Source: Moritella dasanensis ArB 0140
Lineage (GTDB): Bacteria > Pseudomonadota > Gammaproteobacteria > Enterobacterales > Moritellaceae
Direction of reading: 5' to 3'
DNA: 64,000 nt
Assembly (NCBI RefSeq): GCF_000276805.1
Contig: NZ_AKXQ01000013.1
Location: 1-64,000, forward strand
A program made the position numbers and the translations under genes. The notes under the pieces are model-generated. The model did no database searches and was not told where the DNA came from. It worked only from the letters and a program-made list of their open reading frames with translations. This document shows, one piece after another, positions 19,404-28,369 of this stretch (its first letter is position 1; the number at the start of each line of letters is the position of its first letter).

Positions 19404-19754
19404 TTAGAGTATTGCTAAAACATTTTCTGGAGGACGACCAATTGCAGCTTTACCGTTTGCTAGCACTATTGGGCGCTCGATTAATTTAGGTGTTGTGATC
19501 ATTGCGGCAATCAATTCATCCGTAGACAAGCTTTCATTATCTAACCCAAGGGCTTTGTATTCAGCTTCTTTAATACGCATTAATTGACGTGGTGCGATTG
19601 CTAATAGAGTTAGGATCTCTTGTAATTGTGCTACCGATGGTGGTGTCTCGAGGTATTTTATTATGTTTGGTGTTACCCCTTGCGCTTCTAGTAGAGCAAG
19701 CGTTTGACGGCTTTTAGAGCAACGCGGATTGTGATAAATAGTTATATTAGTCAT
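19404..19754 (-). CDS. yfgD: ArsC family reductase (YfgD-like)
   Basis: A 116-residue thioredoxin-fold protein of the arsenate reductase family. ITIYHNPRCSKSRQTLALLE contains the catalytic cysteine (Cys12), and the conserved arginines around IERPIVLANGKAAIGRPPE are present. It sits beside bepA as yfgD does in E. coli, so it is more likely the housekeeping YfgD protein than a resistance gene; no ars operon genes are nearby. Its substrate is not established by the sequence. Confidence 0.87.
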   Translation of the reverse strand: MTNITIYHNPRCSKSRQTLALLEAQGVTPNIIKYLETPPSVAQLQEILTLLAIAPRQLMRIKEAEYKALGLDNESLSTDELIAAMITTPKLIERPIVLANGKAAIGRPPENVLAIL

Positions 19755-19767
19755 GCTTGGTCTATTC

Positions 19768-19803
19768 CTTAAAACAAGTCTTAAAACAGATCTTAAAACA
19801 AAT
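19768..19803. repeat. Three 12-bp tandem repeats upstream of yfgD
   Basis: Three consecutive copies of a CTTAAAACARRT-type unit (19768-19779, 19780-19791, 19792-19803), differing at one or two positions, in the 94-base gap between bepA and yfgD, beginning 14 bases upstream of the yfgD start. Confidence 0.8.
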
Positions 19804-19848
19804 GGGGAGCTATAGAGTCTGCATTTTGCCTTGTTTCCAGCCCTTTGG

Positions 19849-21306
19849 CTAGTTTTGCAATGCTTGCATCTCTTGCTTTTCTAACTCAATTTGTTCCATG
19901 TGCGCATCAATACGAGCGATATCGGCCGAGCTTGTTGCCATTGTTCGTGCAGATTGCAGCGCGTTAAGGGCTTTTGGATAATTAGCTCTGAGCTGTGCGA
20001 GATTGGCGCGTTGTACATACATTTTGACGCTATCATCGGTTTGACTCAGTAAATCAATATAAATACTTAACGCAATTATATCCGTCTCATTATGACGTAA
20101 ATAATCTCGAATGAGTTTTTTTGCCGGTTCATACTGCATTGCTTGCTGCAATGCCACTGTTAAATTGATGGTGGTCACGGGGTTATTGGAATATCTATTA
20201 TTGGCCTTTTGTAATCGAGCGATGGCTTCGTCATTGTTTTTGAGTGCTAAGTCGATATCGGTAAGGGTATCAAGATAAAACAGATTGTTTGGCTGGGTTT
20301 TCGCTAATTCGACAACAATTTTCTTTGCTTCTGCATTTTTGTTTAATTGTACTAATGCCAAGGCTTGGCCGTAGCGTGCGGCATCTTTTAATTTGAATGT
20401 TTTGGTTTTAAGCTGATCTTGAAAGAATTGTAGTGCTTGTTTAGGTTTTAAGACGCCATAACGGACTTGAATACGGGCTTTTGCTAATTGATAATCGAGG
20501 CTAGGTGGATAGTAGCTATTTGGGTACAGCGCAGCTCTATCGCGTGCTTCGGTAATACGGGTCGTTGGTAATGGGTGAGTGATCAACATTTGTGGTGGCG
20601 TTGAACTAAAACGATATTGCGCGGATAATTTACCAAAGAATGTCGACATAGCAGCAGGATCATAACCTGCATTCGCCATGACCTGAATACCAATACGGTC
20701 TGCTTCAAATTCATTGGCACGGGTATAGTTAATCGCTGATTGAGCGTTAATGGCCACGGTGGTCTGTAACATCGCAATACCAGCAACTGGATTAGCGATA
20801 CCTAATAAGACTGCGCCAATTAAACCTGCCACGGTCAATTGGCTATTGCCTGCTTGTGCTTCTAAACTACGCGCAAGGTGGCGCTGAGTAATATGTGAGA
20901 TCTCATGAGCAATAACCGATGCAAATTCAGATTCGTTATCAGCATACAAAAATAACCCTGTGTGGACTTTGACATAACCACCCAGAAAAGCCGCTGCATT
21001 GATTTCATCATCTTTGATCAGAAAAAAATTAAACGGGAAACGCACTGAATCGGTTTGGCTGATCAGTTTAGCACCCAACTCGGCAATGTACTCTTGTAAC
21101 ACTGGATCGCTGACCATTGGAAAAGACCCACGTGCTACTTTGATAAAAGCCGCGCCGTATTGGCGTTCTTGCTCGATAGATAAAGCGGTAACGCCAGCTG
21201 TACCGATTTCCGGAAGCTTATTAGTCGCTTGCACTGAGCTTATTAAACCCAATGCGCCGACAAATAATGCGGTACTGGTTACACGCAATATTTTTTTGAG
21301 ATACAT
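19849..21306 (-). CDS. bepA: Outer-membrane biogenesis metalloprotease BepA
   Basis: A 485-residue periplasmic M48 protease and chaperone that helps LptD assembly and degrades misassembled outer-membrane proteins. The start is the ATG at 21306 (MYLKKILRV), giving a signal peptide ending near QA; a TTG 15 bases upstream is an alternative. His134, Glu135 and His138 (HEISH) form the zinc site, with the downstream Glu in NEFEADRIG. TPR repeats fill the C-terminal half (about 260-480). It leads the bepA-yfgD-DUF2069 unit. Confidence 0.94.
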   Translation of the reverse strand: MYLKKILRVTSTALFVGALGLISSVQATNKLPEIGTAGVTALSIEQERQYGAAFIKVARGSFPMVSDPVLQEYIAELGAKLISQTDSVRFPFNFFLIKDDEINAAAFLGGYVKVHTGLFLYADNESEFASVIAHEISHITQRHLARSLEAQAGNSQLTVAGLIGAVLLGIANPVAGIAMLQTTVAINAQSAINYTRANEFEADRIGIQVMANAGYDPAAMSTFFGKLSAQYRFSSTPPQMLITHPLPTTRITEARDRAALYPNSYYPPSLDYQLAKARIQVRYGVLKPKQALQFFQDQLKTKTFKLKDAARYGQALALVQLNKNAEAKKIVVELAKTQPNNLFYLDTLTDIDLALKNNDEAIARLQKANNRYSNNPVTTINLTVALQQAMQYEPAKKLIRDYLRHNETDIIALSIYIDLLSQTDDSVKMYVQRANLAQLRANYPKALNALQSARTMATSSADIARIDAHMEQIELEKQEMQALQN

Positions 21307-21554
21307 TCTTTTTAAATACAAGTGGCGACCTATGGATGAAAACTAAGTAAATCTAGTTAACATAGTAGAACATATTATTAACTGATAACAATGACAAATA
21401 GTCAGACTGCCTATAATAGGTAAAGTTCATAGGCCAGTTTGGTTAATTTTTGTTGATAACAGATAAGATATTTACGCTTTTGTGGAAAAAATGGTGCTAA
21501 TCCTGTTAAAATCGACCAGTATTTATTTCAAATTTAAAATGAGAGTGAATTAAG

Positions 21555-22274
21555 ATGGGCAGAGCATTCCAAAACCGTAAATTATCGATGGCTAAAACAG
21601 CTGGCATGAAAACTAAGATCTACTCTAAATATGGTAAAGAGATCTATGTATGCGCAAAAACGGGTGGTGGTGACCCTGACCACAACTTAAGCCTTCGCCG
21701 CATCATTGAAAAAGCGAAAAAAGATCAAGTACCTACTCATGTTATTGACCGTGCTATCGAAAAAGCAGCTGGCGCTGGCGGTGAAGATTATGTACGTGCA
21801 AGTTATGAAGGCTTTGGCCCTGGTAACAGCATGGTTATCGTTGAGTGTCTAACGGATAACGGTAAACGTACTTTCACTGATGTTCGTCAAGCATTCGTTA
21901 AGAATGGCGCGAAATTGGGTGCGCAAGGTTCTGTATCGCACATGTTTGATCATCAAGCAGTATTTGAATTCAAATTTGATGACGAAGATGCAGTATTAGA
22001 AGCATTGATGGAAGCTGAAGTTGATGTTGCTGATGTAGAGAATGAAGACGGTACGATTACTGTTTATGTTCCACATACTGAATTCTTCAAAACTAAAGTT
22101 GCATTGTCAGAAGCATTTCCGGCTATTGAATTTGATGCAGAAGACATCACATTCCTACCGCAAATTGAAACTGAAGTTGTTGGTGATGACGCAGAAATGT
22201 TCGAACGTTTTCTTGCAGCACTAAACGACAGTGATGACGTACAAGAGATTTACCACAATGCGATCGTTGCTTAA
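21555..22274 (+). CDS. YebC/TACO1 family protein (YeeN-type)
   Basis: A 239-residue protein of the YebC/TACO1/PmpR family. The opening [20 protein letters not shown], the [15 protein letters not shown] motif and the acidic C-terminal two domains are typical. Family members were long annotated as transcription regulators; more recent work ties TACO1/YebC proteins to translation, easing ribosome stalling. It stands alone, not beside ruvC, so it is probably the second paralogue (YeeN type). A GAGAGTG stretch precedes the ATG, and a strong terminator follows. Confidence 0.9.
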   Translation: MGRAFQNRKLSMAKTAGMKTKIYSKYGKEIYVCAKTGGGDPDHNLSLRRIIEKAKKDQVPTHVIDRAIEKAAGAGGEDYVRASYEGFGPGNSMVIVECLTDNGKRTFTDVRQAFVKNGAKLGAQGSVSHMFDHQAVFEFKFDDEDAVLEALMEAEVDVADVENEDGTITVYVPHTEFFKTKVALSEAFPAIEFDAEDITFLPQIETEVVGDDAEMFERFLAALNDSDDVQEIYHNAIVA

Positions 22275-22317
22275 TTAATCGTTAAGTTAATGCTGTGTGG
22301 TATTTAACACCGCGCAT

Positions 22318-22368
22318 AAAAAAGGCCGATTACCGTTTCTTTATCAGAATGGGTAACCGGCCTTTTTT
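22318..22368. terminator. Bidirectional terminator after the YebC-family gene
   Basis: AAAAAAGGCCG (22318-22328) pairs with CGGCCTTTTTT (22358-22368), with an extra GGTTAC-like inner pairing and a long loop. It serves the convergent YebC-family and PhnA-like genes. Confidence 0.85.
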
Positions 22369-22426
22369 GATCTGATTAGTCGTCGCGTCCTTAACATGTG
22401 CTTAAGAACGAGACTGACTAAGCAAA

Positions 22427-22996
22427 TTACATTTTTTTGCAGTATGCAGAAATAATTACCATTGCAGTACCGTTGGCACGGCCTTGAATGTGTAATGGAT
22501 TATCTGTTAAACCGATATTACGTACCGCTGTACCACGTTTGATCACTAAGCTTGAACCTTTCACAGGTAAATCCTTGATGATGTTTACGTTGTCGCCAGC
22601 TTGTAAGATAGTACCGTTAGAGTCACGTGCTGGAGTATCGGTCATTGCTGCGATTAGCACGCCTTTTTCAGCCCATGCTTTTACGTCTTCTTCTAGATAC
22701 ATCATATCAAGAAGGTCACGTGACCAGTCTGCATCTAAACGGTTTAGCATACGGTATGCAAGTACTTGTACTGCTGGTACTTGGCTCCACATGCTGTCGT
22801 TTAGGCAACGCCAATGATTTTCATCAAGCGTTTCTGGGTTGCTAATTTGATCAAGGCAAGTACCACAAAGCATTACTGCACAGTCAGAGCTTTTTTCTGG
22901 TGATTCAGGTAGCTCATAAGCTGATAGGTTAGATTCTGCTGTGCACATTTCACATTTAGAACCACTGCGTTGTAATAACGTTGTTTCGATAGACAT
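22427..22996 (-). CDS. PhnA/YjdM family zinc-ribbon protein
   Basis: A 189-residue protein. The N terminus has a zinc ribbon with two Cys-X2-Cys pairs (KCEMCTAE and LCGTCLDQ). The C-terminal 70 residues (DSNGTILQAGDNVNIIKDLPVKG onward) are the PhnA/YjdM domain. The name PhnA comes from a historical phosphonate link that does not hold for most members, so the function is unknown. AGGA precedes the ATG. Confidence 0.85.
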   Translation of the reverse strand: MSIETTLLQRSGSKCEMCTAESNLSAYELPESPEKSSDCAVMLCGTCLDQISNPETLDENHWRCLNDSMWSQVPAVQVLAYRMLNRLDADWSRDLLDMMYLEEDVKAWAEKGVLIAAMTDTPARDSNGTILQAGDNVNIIKDLPVKGSSLVIKRGTAVRNIGLTDNPLHIQGRANGTAMVIISAYCKKM

Positions 22997-23203
22997 TGAA
23001 TTAATCCTCTAGATTTTGTGGGGCTATTATGCCACAACGTGAGTATTTTGGGTATCTCACAATCCACGCCACCTTGATGTTCATCGTTAAATGCTGGCTT
23101 AAATAGCTAAATCTACTTTGCTAACGTCACAATCAGTAACTTAGCTAGTTGAATTTAGTCAGCTAACTTCGCTACACTGGTTTTTTGTTCAGTCGGAGTT
23201 TAC

Positions 23204-24325
23204 ATGGAAGCCAGCGTATTATTTGATGAATTAGCCACGGATGATGGTCATGTCATTGGTATTATTACCCTTAACAAGGCGCGTCAGTTACATGCGTTAA
23301 GTGCGGATATGTTTCCATTATTGCACCAGAAACTACTCGCTTGGCAGTCTGATCCGCGTATCGTTAGTGTGCTATTTACCAGTACTGGCGACAGAGCATT
23401 TTGCGCCGGTGGCGATGTGAAATCATTACAACAAGCGTTAGTGAATACCGATGGCAATGAAGCGAAACAACAGCTCGTCAGTGAGTATTTTGTTGCCGAG
23501 TATCAAGTTGATTATTTATTACATAACTTTGGTAAACCGCTGATAGTTTGGGGTGACGGTATTATTATGGGCGGCGGGTTAGGGCTGTTCATGGGTGCTA
23601 GTCACCGCGTTGTTACCGAGACGGCCAGAATCGCGATGCCAGAGATCACTATCGGTTTATTTCCCGATGTCGGCGCTACTTGGTTCTTAAACCGGTTACC
23701 GCATCCAGGTGTGGGGCTATTTTTAGGCTTAACAGGCGCAAGCATTAACGCTAACGACGCTAAATACCTAGGTTTGAGTGAATATTTAATCCCTGCAGCA
23801 AAATATGCAGATGTGGTTAAAGCATTAACCAGCCTTGATTGGCAAGTTGATACAGAGTTACACGATAGCCAAGTTGATCAGTTATTAATGGCGCAATATG
23901 CCGATGCAGATTTTGCCACCGGTAACTTAATTAAGCATCAAGCTTTATTTAATCAGTTGAGTCGTTATAGCGAACTGGCAGATGTGATGACCTGTATTCA
24001 AACGCAGGACAGTGCGGATGCTTGGTTACAAACTAGTATTAAAAAACTGCTGTTAGGCAGTCCTATTTCGGCACATATCTTATACCGACAGGTAAATCAA
24101 TATACAGAACTGTCCCTTGCGGCCTGCTTCCAGTTGGAATTGGACTTAGCGGTGAATGTTTGTCTAAATGCAGATTTGGTCGAAGGGGTGAGGGCATTAC
24201 TGGTCAATAAAGATAATCAACCACAGTGGTTATTTAAGGACACCGATGCGGTGCCGGTTAAGTTTGTTGATAATTTGTTCAGTTCGCCTTGGACAGGAGA
24301 CTGCCACCCACTGCACAGCCTGTAA
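23204..24325 (+). CDS. Enoyl-CoA hydratase/isomerase family protein, probable 3-hydroxyisobutyryl-CoA hydrolase
   Basis: A 373-residue crotonase-fold enzyme. The length and the motifs RAFCAGGDVKSLQ (oxyanion hole), GDGIIMGGGLGLFMGASHRVV and MPEITIGLFPDVGATWFLNRLP (catalytic Glu and Asp) fit the 3-hydroxyisobutyryl-CoA hydrolase branch, which acts in valine breakdown. Simple enoyl-CoA hydratases are about 100 residues shorter. CGGAG lies six bases before the ATG. No other valine catabolic genes are adjacent, so the substrate assignment rests on subfamily likeness. Confidence 0.82.
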   Translation: MEASVLFDELATDDGHVIGIITLNKARQLHALSADMFPLLHQKLLAWQSDPRIVSVLFTSTGDRAFCAGGDVKSLQQALVNTDGNEAKQQLVSEYFVAEYQVDYLLHNFGKPLIVWGDGIIMGGGLGLFMGASHRVVTETARIAMPEITIGLFPDVGATWFLNRLPHPGVGLFLGLTGASINANDAKYLGLSEYLIPAAKYADVVKALTSLDWQVDTELHDSQVDQLLMAQYADADFATGNLIKHQALFNQLSRYSELADVMTCIQTQDSADAWLQTSIKKLLLGSPISAHILYRQVNQYTELSLAACFQLELDLAVNVCLNADLVEGVRALLVNKDNQPQWLFKDTDAVPVKFVDNLFSSPWTGDCHPLHSL

Positions 24326-24535
24326 TTAACATCTAAATTACCGAATTATGTGACAGCTATTCCAAAGTGGGTAGGAAAGCTGTGTTCATTTTATATAGGC
24401 ATTTATTTTGTAGGGATAAAAGTTATAATTACCTCATAGTAGTTAGCTGGTTAAATTAGCTAGATGATTATTGCTTACAATGCATTTGCAAAGTGTATTG
24501 CAGCAACAATTATTAATTTCTTTTGGAGATATATT

Positions 24536-25684
24536 ATGAGCACTGCATTCTTTATTCCTGCATACAATCTAATGGGCGCTGGTTGTTTAATTCAAGCAGC
24601 TGACGCGATCAAATCTCACGGTTTCAAAAAAGCATTAATCGTTACTGATAAAGTGATTAATAGCATCGGCATGGTAAAACAAGTACAAGATTTATTAACG
24701 GCACGCGATGTTGAATCTGCCGTTTTTGATGGTACTCAACCAAATCCAACCACTGCCAATGTTGCTAGTGGCCTGGAAATATTAAATGCACAAGCGTGTG
24801 ATTTTGTCATCTCATTAGGTGGCGGTTCACCGCATGATTGCGCGAAAGGTATTGCACTTGTCGCTGCGAACGGTGGCAATATTGCTGACTACGAAGGTGT
24901 TGATCAATCAGAGAAAGCCCAACTACCATTAGTGGCAATTAATACCACAGCCGGTACGGCTTCTGAAATGACACGTTTCTGCATCATCACTAACGAAACG
25001 ACGCATATTAAAATGGCGATTGTGGATAAAAATACCACACCGTTAATGTCAGTGAACGATCCCGAATTAATGTTAGCCAAACCTGCGTCATTAACAGCGG
25101 CAACGGGTATGGATGCATTAACGCATGCGATTGAAGCGTATGTATCAATAGCCGCGACTCCAATTACCGATGCTGTAGCGATTAAAGCCATGGAACTGAT
25201 CCAAGCGAATTTACGTACAGCAGTAGAACACGGTGAAAACATCGAAGCGCGTGAGCAAATGGCTTATGCACAGTTCATGGCGGGTATGGCGTTTAATAAT
25301 GCGTCACTAGGTTATGTACACGCAATGGCGCATCAATTAGGCGGTTTCTATGACTTGCCACACGGCGTATGTAATGCGGTATTACTACCGTTTGTACAAG
25401 CTTATAACGCGCAAGTTTGTCCAGCACGTCTACGTGATGTAGCTAAAGCGATGGGCGTTGATGTAACAGCAATGACACCTGAACAAGGCGCTGAAGCTGC
25501 GATTGCATCAATTAAAGAATTAGCGTTAGCGGTTGGTATTCCAACAGGGCTTACAAGCTTAAACGTAAAAGTTGAAGATATCCCTGAATTAGCTAAAAAC
25601 GCATTGAACGATGCTTGTGGTTTTACTAATCCAAAACAAGCAACGCATGAAGAAATCTGCGCTATCTTTAATGCAGCGATGTAG
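24536..25684 (+). CDS. Iron-containing alcohol dehydrogenase
   Basis: A 382-residue group III (Fe-ADH) enzyme. The start is the ATG at 24536 ([16 protein letters not shown]) with a GGAG site; a further 24 codons of open frame upstream are not supported. The NAD-binding region holds [16 protein letters not shown], and the metal site lies in [14 protein letters not shown] and [24 protein letters not shown] (Asp and three His). Similar to the YiaY, FucO and AdhB group; the alcohol substrate cannot be told from sequence. It is monocistronic with its own terminator. Confidence 0.92.
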   Translation: MSTAFFIPAYNLMGAGCLIQAADAIKSHGFKKALIVTDKVINSIGMVKQVQDLLTARDVESAVFDGTQPNPTTANVASGLEILNAQACDFVISLGGGSPHDCAKGIALVAANGGNIADYEGVDQSEKAQLPLVAINTTAGTASEMTRFCIITNETTHIKMAIVDKNTTPLMSVNDPELMLAKPASLTAATGMDALTHAIEAYVSIAATPITDAVAIKAMELIQANLRTAVEHGENIEAREQMAYAQFMAGMAFNNASLGYVHAMAHQLGGFYDLPHGVCNAVLLPFVQAYNAQVCPARLRDVAKAMGVDVTAMTPEQGAEAAIASIKELALAVGIPTGLTSLNVKVEDIPELAKNALNDACGFTNPKQATHEEICAIFNAAM

Positions 25685-25753
25685 GTTACGAAATAATTAA
25701 CGATTAATGATTCATGAATAAATAAAGAGTAAAGAACTCCAGTAAGGTAATTA

Positions 25754-25787
25754 AGCCCAGACCGCGTTTCGATATCTGGGCTTTTTT
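25754..25787 (+). terminator. Terminator after the iron alcohol dehydrogenase gene
   Basis: AGCCCAGA pairs with TCTGGGCT around a 13-base loop, followed by six T residues. It also lies 45 bases downstream of the minus-strand regulator gene and may serve it weakly. Confidence 0.85.
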
Positions 25788-25831
25788 ACATCTCGCTTTT
25801 TTCATTGTTGCTAATGCTGTAAGTGGTGCTA

Positions 25832-26746
25832 CTAGCTGGCACTCCAAACTTGTTGGCCAGTACGGCTGAAGTTATAACCTCCAAGTTGGTCGCCTTTAGC
25901 TTGGATCTCCATTGACGATAACGCCTGCAGTAATTGCTGCTGCAAAGTGCGGAAGTAAATATTCTTCGGGATCACTAATTCAAATGCTTCAGTGCTTAGT
26001 GGAATGAAGCCCAAACCAAATTCACCTGCCGTACTTTGACTAGCACAGCCAACATCCGCTTCACCACGAGCAATGCACGAGGCTAATTCTCGTTCACTGT
26101 GACAGGTTTCAGCAGCGGTAAGCATATCAACTGTGTAAGCATGATTGTGTAACCATTCCCCCAGAGCTCGCATACTGCCAGCGCCTTCTTGACGAAGTGC
26201 CCAGCGCCAGCGTGAAGTAAGTAATTCGGTTAAGTTTAACGAACGAGAATTAACTAAATCAGCGAGTTCTTTACTCACCACTAAGCCTTGTTGACGTTCA
26301 AAGGCATGGATCAGCACCCAGTTTTTATGTCCTGGATATTGCTGCAATAAAGCTGGATGACGCAAGGCTGCTTCTTCCGCATGACCCCAATGGATCGCGC
26401 ATATATCCACATGGCCTTTACTGAGCATGGCTAAACCTTGGCGTGTACCAGTCGAGGTATAACCAACCAATGCTGTACTGCCCAGTTTCTGCGCCATTTT
26501 ACCGACGACCAACTGTAACAGTGGATCATCGGAACCTGCGATAAGTAAACGGTCGTTAAGCACGCCGTTATGACAAGACTCCAGTAACCACTTATCTAAC
26601 ATAGCTTTGGGAAATAACCATTTACCCGTTACTTTTGTTGCAGGCAAATGACCATCATTCGCCAAGGTGTAGACCTTTTTTTCATTCAGATCTAAATATT
26701 CCGCGACTTGCTTTACGTTCATGAACGCGGGAGGATTTTCGCTCAT
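25832..26746 (-). CDS. One-component regulator: helix-turn-helix plus periplasmic-binding-protein domain
   Basis: A 304-residue protein with an excisionase-type DNA-binding domain (about residues 8-50, MNVKQVAEYLDLNEKKVYTL) and a substrate-binding-protein-like domain (about 65-295) resembling the ligand domain of ModA-like regulators. Proteins of this plan may sense molybdate, tungstate or another oxyanion. Its ATG overlaps the fdhD stop by four bases (ATGA), so it is co-translated with fdhD and probably acts in the formate dehydrogenase island. Ligand and targets are unknown. Confidence 0.8.
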   Translation of the reverse strand: MSENPPAFMNVKQVAEYLDLNEKKVYTLANDGHLPATKVTGKWLFPKAMLDKWLLESCHNGVLNDRLLIAGSDDPLLQLVVGKMAQKLGSTALVGYTSTGTRQGLAMLSKGHVDICAIHWGHAEEAALRHPALLQQYPGHKNWVLIHAFERQQGLVVSKELADLVNSRSLNLTELLTSRWRWALRQEGAGSMRALGEWLHNHAYTVDMLTAAETCHSERELASCIARGEADVGCASQSTAGEFGLGFIPLSTEAFELVIPKNIYFRTLQQQLLQALSSMEIQAKGDQLGGYNFSRTGQQVWSAS

Positions 26747-27603
26747 GCAGTCTTACCGACAATGGTTTGTACTTCTGCGTCTGGACCTTTTACATCTAAG
26801 ATCAAGTTCGCCATACCGTTATACACTTGGAAGCGATTACCTTTAGCACGCGCGACCATAGTAATGCCTAATTTTTTCGCTAAATCGTAGCCCATTTGCG
26901 TTGCACCAGAGCGCGATAGCAATACTGGAATACCCATTTGCGCGACTTTAATCACCATCTCTGACGTGAGACGACCAGTTGTATAAAAGATCTTGTCTTC
27001 ACCCGTTTGGCCTTTTAACCACATTTCACCGGCCAAAGTATCAACGGCGTTGTGACGACCTACATCTTCGACAAACGACAAGATCTCGGTGTCTTTACAT
27101 ACCGCACAGCCATGTACCGCACCAGCGGCTTTATACGTTGCGTTGTGATGCGTTAATGCTTCTAACAAGCCATATAATTTTGATTGGCGTAATCTAGGTT
27201 GTGGCAGTATCACACCTTCTAATTTTTTCATCACGTTACCGAACATAGTGCCTTGGCCACAACCTGAAGTAACGGTTTTCTTGGTTAACTTCTCTACTAA
27301 TCCATCGGTACTTTCACGCGTGATCACGGCAGCGGAATTTGTATCCCAATCAATAATCACAGATTCAATCGCGGTAATGTCTTCAATAAAGCCTTGGTTT
27401 TTTAAATAACCTAATACCAGATCTGAAGGGCGTGCGCCGAGTGTCATCACTGTCACGATTTCCACCCAATTTAAGTAGATCGTGAGCGGGTGCTCGCAGG
27501 CGATCTCTTTGGTCATGGTATCGCCATATTCATCCATGATGTCAACTGTCATGGTGTGTTCAACTGAAGAATTGGTTCTAATTATTTTTGGTAATTGCGG
27601 CAT
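26743..27603 (-). CDS. fdhD: Formate dehydrogenase accessory sulfurtransferase FdhD
   Basis: A 286-residue protein that passes sulfur from IscS to the Mo/W-bis-MGD cofactor of formate dehydrogenase. The start is the ATG at 27603 (MPQLPKIIRT) with AGGA seven bases upstream. An in-frame ATG at 27654 lies inside a sigma-54 -24/-12 element, so it cannot be in the mRNA from that promoter. The E. coli enzyme has a CxxC loop; here the loop is SGCGQGT with one cysteine (Cys115). Later motifs GAVHGCAVCKD and FVEDVGRHNAVDTLAG are intact. Confidence 0.93.
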   Translation of the reverse strand: MPQLPKIIRTNSSVEHTMTVDIMDEYGDTMTKEIACEHPLTIYLNWVEIVTVMTLGARPSDLVLGYLKNQGFIEDITAIESVIIDWDTNSAAVITRESTDGLVEKLTKKTVTSGCGQGTMFGNVMKKLEGVILPQPRLRQSKLYGLLEALTHHNATYKAAGAVHGCAVCKDTEILSFVEDVGRHNAVDTLAGEMWLKGQTGEDKIFYTTGRLTSEMVIKVAQMGIPVLLSRSGATQMGYDLAKKLGITMVARAKGNRFQVYNGMANLILDVKGPDAEVQTIVGKTA

Positions 27604-27642
27604 CCGAAATTCCTGCTGGTTTATATATCTATGAAGAGGTAA

Positions 27643-27659
27643 AGCAAAGTTCATTCCAA
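27643..27659 (-). promoter_or_regulatory. Sigma-54 promoter of fdhD
   Basis: On the minus strand TTGGAATGAACTTTGCT has GG and GC separated by exactly ten bases, with TGG and TTGC both matching the -24/-12 consensus. Transcription would begin around 27632, leaving a leader of about 30 bases with AGGA before the fdhD ATG at 27603. Confidence 0.72.
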
Positions 27660-27720
27660 CTTACACTTAAGCGTCGAAGTAACTTGGCTATTACTGGTTT
27701 ATTTGTCATTTCTTTCTAAC

Positions 27721-27737
27721 TTGGTCTAAATTTTGCT
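27721..27737 (+). promoter_or_regulatory. Sigma-54 promoter of the DUF3305 gene
   Basis: TTGGTCTAAATTTTGCT has the GG-N10-GC spacing with TTGG and TTGCT intact. It lies about 65 bases upstream of the GTG start at 27800 and is divergent from the fdhD promoter, with about 60 bases between the two -24 elements. Confidence 0.72.
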
Positions 27738-27799
27738 GAGTAGGGGAAGATTAGGTAAAAAATTCTAAATAATTATAAAAATAGAATAAAGGAGCATGT

Positions 27800-28369
27800 G
27801 TGCAACTACGTGATGAAGATAAACCTCTAAATAAAGGTGATGAAGATAAGCACCTAAATAAGGGTGATGAACATAAGCGCTTAGCGAAAGACGAATCAAG
27901 TTGGCCAATCGCCTTCAGTCTTCGTTCTGAAGAAAAACAAGTTGGGCGTTGGACTACTTTGTCTTGGTCTATCGAGAATGTCGAATTATATGAGCAAGCT
28001 GCTGCGATAAATGATGATGAGGTTATGAGTACTACACCCTCTAATAACGTTGTTAATACGACTCGCTATGAAAGGACACTGTACTTATACCGCGATGAAC
28101 GGACTGATTACCGTTTTAACCTCAGCTCACAAGACCCTCATCTATTTATTGTTTGTGAAGTGACTGACGAGCAGTTTTCGCCATTACTGATCACCGCGGC
28201 GCAAAGTGTTGCGAGCAGTTATATGGATGGTGACTATCAAGTGTTGCACATTCAAATGCCATTACCAGTGCAAGCTTGGATGGAAGCATTCATCGGTAGA
28301 AACGGCGAACTGATTGAATTTAAAAAGAAACGTTGTAAAGACAAGAAAGGGCGTTCAAGTGGCCAGTAA
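27800..28369 (+). CDS. DUF3305 domain-containing protein
   Basis: A 189-residue protein of unknown function found beside formate dehydrogenase genes. The start is the GTG at 27800 with AAAGGAG upstream; an overlapping ATG at 27796 is out of frame and stops after five codons. Residues 5-31 are three 9-residue repeats (DEDKPLNKG, DEDKHLNKG, DEHKRLAKD). The DUF3305 core follows from about residue 35 (WPIAFSLRSEEKQVGRW) to the end. It overlaps the DUF3306 gene by 11 bases. Confidence 0.82.
   Translation: MQLRDEDKPLNKGDEDKHLNKGDEHKRLAKDESSWPIAFSLRSEEKQVGRWTTLSWSIENVELYEQAAAINDDEVMSTTPSNNVVNTTRYERTLYLYRDERTDYRFNLSSQDPHLFIVCEVTDEQFSPLLITAAQSVASSYMDGDYQVLHIQMPLPVQAWMEAFIGRNGELIEFKKKRCKDKKGRSSGQ
27812..27892 (+). 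repeat. Three 27-bp in-frame repeats in the DUF3305 gene
   Basis: Units at 27812-27838, 27839-27865 and 27866-27892 encode a 9-residue D-E-x-K-x-L-x-K pattern. The first two differ at few bases and the third is more diverged. The repeats lie ahead of the conserved domain. Confidence 0.8.

Noticed and set aside
24326-24535. Sigma-54 promoter before the iron alcohol dehydrogenase gene
   Set aside because: CTGG and GC occur but with eight bases between them, not ten.
27652-27654. Upstream ATG as fdhD start
   Set aside because: It lies within the -24/-12 promoter element and lacks a good ribosome binding site; the ATG at 27603 is better.
27600-27800. Copy of the enhancer palindrome between fdhD and the DUF3305 gene
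   Set aside because: TGTCA and GACA fragments are present but none forms the GNGACA-N3-TGTYNC symmetry.
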